Assembly: GCF_026250525.1 (NCBI RefSeq)
Contig: NZ_CP111051.1
Coordinates: 1 to 64,000 of the forward strand
Source: Chondrinema litorale
GTDB taxonomy: Bacteria; Bacteroidota; Bacteroidia; Cytophagales; Flammeovirgaceae
Length of the DNA stretch: 64,000 nt
Direction of reading: 5' to 3'
Numbering within the stretch: the first letter of the stretch is position 1; each line of letters starts with the position of its first letter. The notes under the pieces were generated by a model. It was not told the DNA's origin. It made no database searches and worked only from the letters and a program-made list of their open reading frames with translations. Shown here in pieces: positions 62,282 to 64,000 of this stretch. A program made the position numbers and the translations under genes.

Positions 62282-64000
62282 ATGAAATCAAATTACTCTA
62301 CTATCTTTTGGTCTTTAATCTTGTCATTGTTCTTAATGGTTTCCCAAAATAGCTGGGCATCAAAAGAAAAAAACAAGGATCACATTAAAATATTAATTGA
62401 CAAAGAAGTAAATGAAAACCTTTCGAACTTAATTGAATATCTTGAAAACAACCTTGATATTGAAGTTGAAATAGTTAGTTTTTCTACACTTAAAGAGCTT
62501 TTTGCAATAATTAATAAAGGCGATTTTGATATCATATACAATACTCCCTTCTTTTATACTTTAGCTCGTACTCAAAGTGATAATATTGAGCCGTTTATGT
62601 CTTTCGCAGATAGTGCGGGAAATCCTGGAGTTTATTATAGCTGTTTTATTAGGTCAGAAAAAAGTGATGTACAAAGTTTAGATCAACTGATAGAACAATC
62701 TCATGATTACGAATTTATTTTCGCAAGTTCGTCGTCTACATCAGGGCACCTTTTACCACGTATGCAATTGGCATCTATGGGAATTACATTGCCAGAGATG
62801 TTTTTTAATAGTGTAAATTACTCCAATGGGCATTCTGCTGTAAAACAAGAAGTTATTGAAAGTGCGCAAAAAATAGGTGCATGTGCTTGTGAAGAAAGTG
62901 GAGTAAATATGGAAGGGCTTAAAACCTTATTTCGTTCACCTCCTATATTGCACAAGTTCTACGCTGCTAATAAATCTTTTGATAAAAAGCTAAGAGCAAA
63001 AATTCAGCATGCACTTGAAAAAATGCATGAGAATCCTTCCGACACGACATATCAAAAATTAATGGCTTCTCATGATGATGCCAAATCTAAAAGAATGGTT
63101 TCGATTACAGAAGAACCATTAAAACCTATGTTGGAGTCTATAAAAGACATTAAAGACTTGGTGTTTTTTATTAGTTTGTATGAAGAGAAATTTAAAGTTC
63201 AACAGCAAAAATTGGCAGAAGGTAATGCTATTCTAAAAGATCAGGAGAGCAAAATGGAAGCACAGAAAGCGATTTTGGATAAGCAACTTATTCAAATAGA
63301 AAATCAATCTGTTTTACTCTATCTCTCAGTTTTATTTATAGTTCTTGCTTTAGTATCTGCCGGTATTTTTTATAATAATTACAGGCAGAAGAAAAAACTG
63401 AATGATAGTCTTGCCGAAAAGAATAATGAAATTGCTAGTCAGAATTTTGAACTTCAGCAACAGAAGGAAGAGATGGAGGCTCAACAAGAGTTTATTGCTG
63501 AAAGGGTAAAAGAATTGGAGTATAAAAACCAATTGATTCATAGCAGTATTAATTCAGCTAAAACAATACAAAGAGCTGTTTTTCCAGAAAAGTTGGATGC
63601 AACTGATCTGATAGAAGAGTTTTTTATTTTGAATAAACCAAAAGATACTGTTTCTGGTGATTTTCATTGGAGTAGCAGAGTTGAAGATACTTTATGGTTA
63701 GTAGCTGCCGATTGTACAGGTCATGGAGTTCCGGGTGCATTTATGACTTTATTAGGAAATAGTTTGCTCGATAAATTAATCAATATTAATAAGATTGAGA
63801 GCCCCGCAGAAGTGCTTAGTGAGTTAGATTTGGAACTTAAAAAGCTTCTGGGTCACTCAGATAAAGGAAAGCACAGTGGAATGGATATGGTGATAATGAA
63901 GTTTACAAAGATTGATGAATATTTAGTTCAGATGGTTTTTTGTGGTGCAAAAAACAACTTGTATATTATTAAACCAGATGGAGCATTTGTAGAGTTAAAA
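62282..64000 (+). CDS. PhnD-like binding domain fused to PP2C/SpoIIE phosphatase (3' partial)
   Basis: The frame from ATG 62282 stays open to the window edge (573 codons), so the C-terminus is missing. A signal peptide (ILSLFLMVSQNSWA) is followed by a periplasmic PhnD/phosphonate-type substrate-binding domain (DHIKILIDKEVNENL; GDFDIIYNTPFFYTLAR; ASSSSTSGHLLPRMQLASMG). A coiled coil leads to one transmembrane helix (about 343-365), then another coiled coil (KNNEIASQNFELQQQKEEME). A SpoIIE-type phosphatase follows: SAKTIQRAVFP, KDTVSGDFHW with a metal-binding Asp, and VAADCTGHGVPGAFMTLLG. It is built as a receptor that would turn ligand binding outside into protein dephosphorylation inside. 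Confidence 0.85.
   Translation, partial: MKSNYSTIFWSLILSLFLMVSQNSWASKEKNKDHIKILIDKEVNENLSNLIEYLENNLDIEVEIVSFSTLKELFAIINKGDFDIIYNTPFFYTLARTQSDNIEPFMSFADSAGNPGVYYSCFIRSEKSDVQSLDQLIEQSHDYEFIFASSSSTSGHLLPRMQLASMGITLPEMFFNSVNYSNGHSAVKQEVIESAQKIGACACEESGVNMEGLKTLFRSPPILHKFYAANKSFDKKLRAKIQHALEKMHENPSDTTYQKLMASHDDAKSKRMVSITEEPLKPMLESIKDIKDLVFFISLYEEKFKVQQQKLAEGNAILKDQESKMEAQKAILDKQLIQIENQSVLLYLSVLFIVLALVSAGIFYNNYRQKKKLNDSLAEKNNEIASQNFELQQQKEEMEAQQEFIAERVKELEYKNQLIHSSINSAKTIQRAVFPEKLDATDLIEEFFILNKPKDTVSGDFHWSSRVEDTLWLVAADCTGHGVPGAFMTLLGNSLLDKLININKIESPAEVLSELDLELKKLLGHSDKGKHSGMDMVIMKFTKIDEYLVQMVFCGAKNNLYIIKPDGAFVELK

Overview
The window looks like part of a low-copy secondary replicon (large plasmid or chromid) of a marine-type Bacteroidota, most likely in Cytophagales. 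The evidence is the low-GC sequence, a SusC/SusD pair with FecR anti-sigma and ECF sigma factor, LytTR/LytS signalling, two-component-propeller and CHASE3 kinases, many lipoproteins, weak Shine-Dalgarno sites and a TAnnTTTG-type promoter box. No rRNA or tRNA gene was recognised. The genus cannot be fixed from the sequence alone.

Region 1 (1-5934) is the replicon core. It holds a LuxR-type regulator, about 0.7 kb of gene-free AT-rich DNA, six perfect 11-bp tandem repeats just ahead of a parA/parB-like pair, then an array of about 25 iterons at 21-22 bp spacing, several small palindromes, a small HTH protein, a winged-helix Rep initiator and a Bro-N/DinD-like protein. The layout reads as parS-parA-parB, then ori iterons, copy control and rep.

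Region 2 (5936-16319) has a LytS/LytTR two-component system divergent from an ABC exporter whose permease is fused to an M1-type metallopeptidase, followed by two unrecognised membrane proteins. Region 3 (16320-31952) has a 1138-residue propeller sensor kinase and then a minus-strand Sus-like locus: ECF sigma, FecR, SusC with an STN domain, SusD, and three paralogous FAD-dependent oxidoreductase lipoproteins in place of glycosidases.

Region 4 (32240-48814) is mixed accessory metabolism: ZIP transporter, pentapeptide protein, Crp-like regulator, a lactone-oxidase/PLP-aldolase operon, carboxylesterase, CHASE3 kinase, GH140-like hydrolase, NahK-like kinase, ribokinase, MobA, and a LysR/YeiH pair. 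Many convergent gene pairs here are separated by clear hairpin terminators.

Region 5 (48894-64000) holds the least ordinary genes. These are a MoxR ATPase paired with a membrane protein carrying a degenerate vWA-like segment and a cysteine-less FGE-like domain, a PNGase F-like lipoprotein or secreted protein, a DUF5685-like protein with 23 cysteines in about 55 residues, a frameshifted DUF2199 gene, a class C beta-lactamase-like hydrolase, an aldo/keto reductase with a Crp-like gene upstream, and, running off the right edge, a PhnD-like binding domain fused through a membrane helix and coiled coil to a PP2C/SpoIIE phosphatase.
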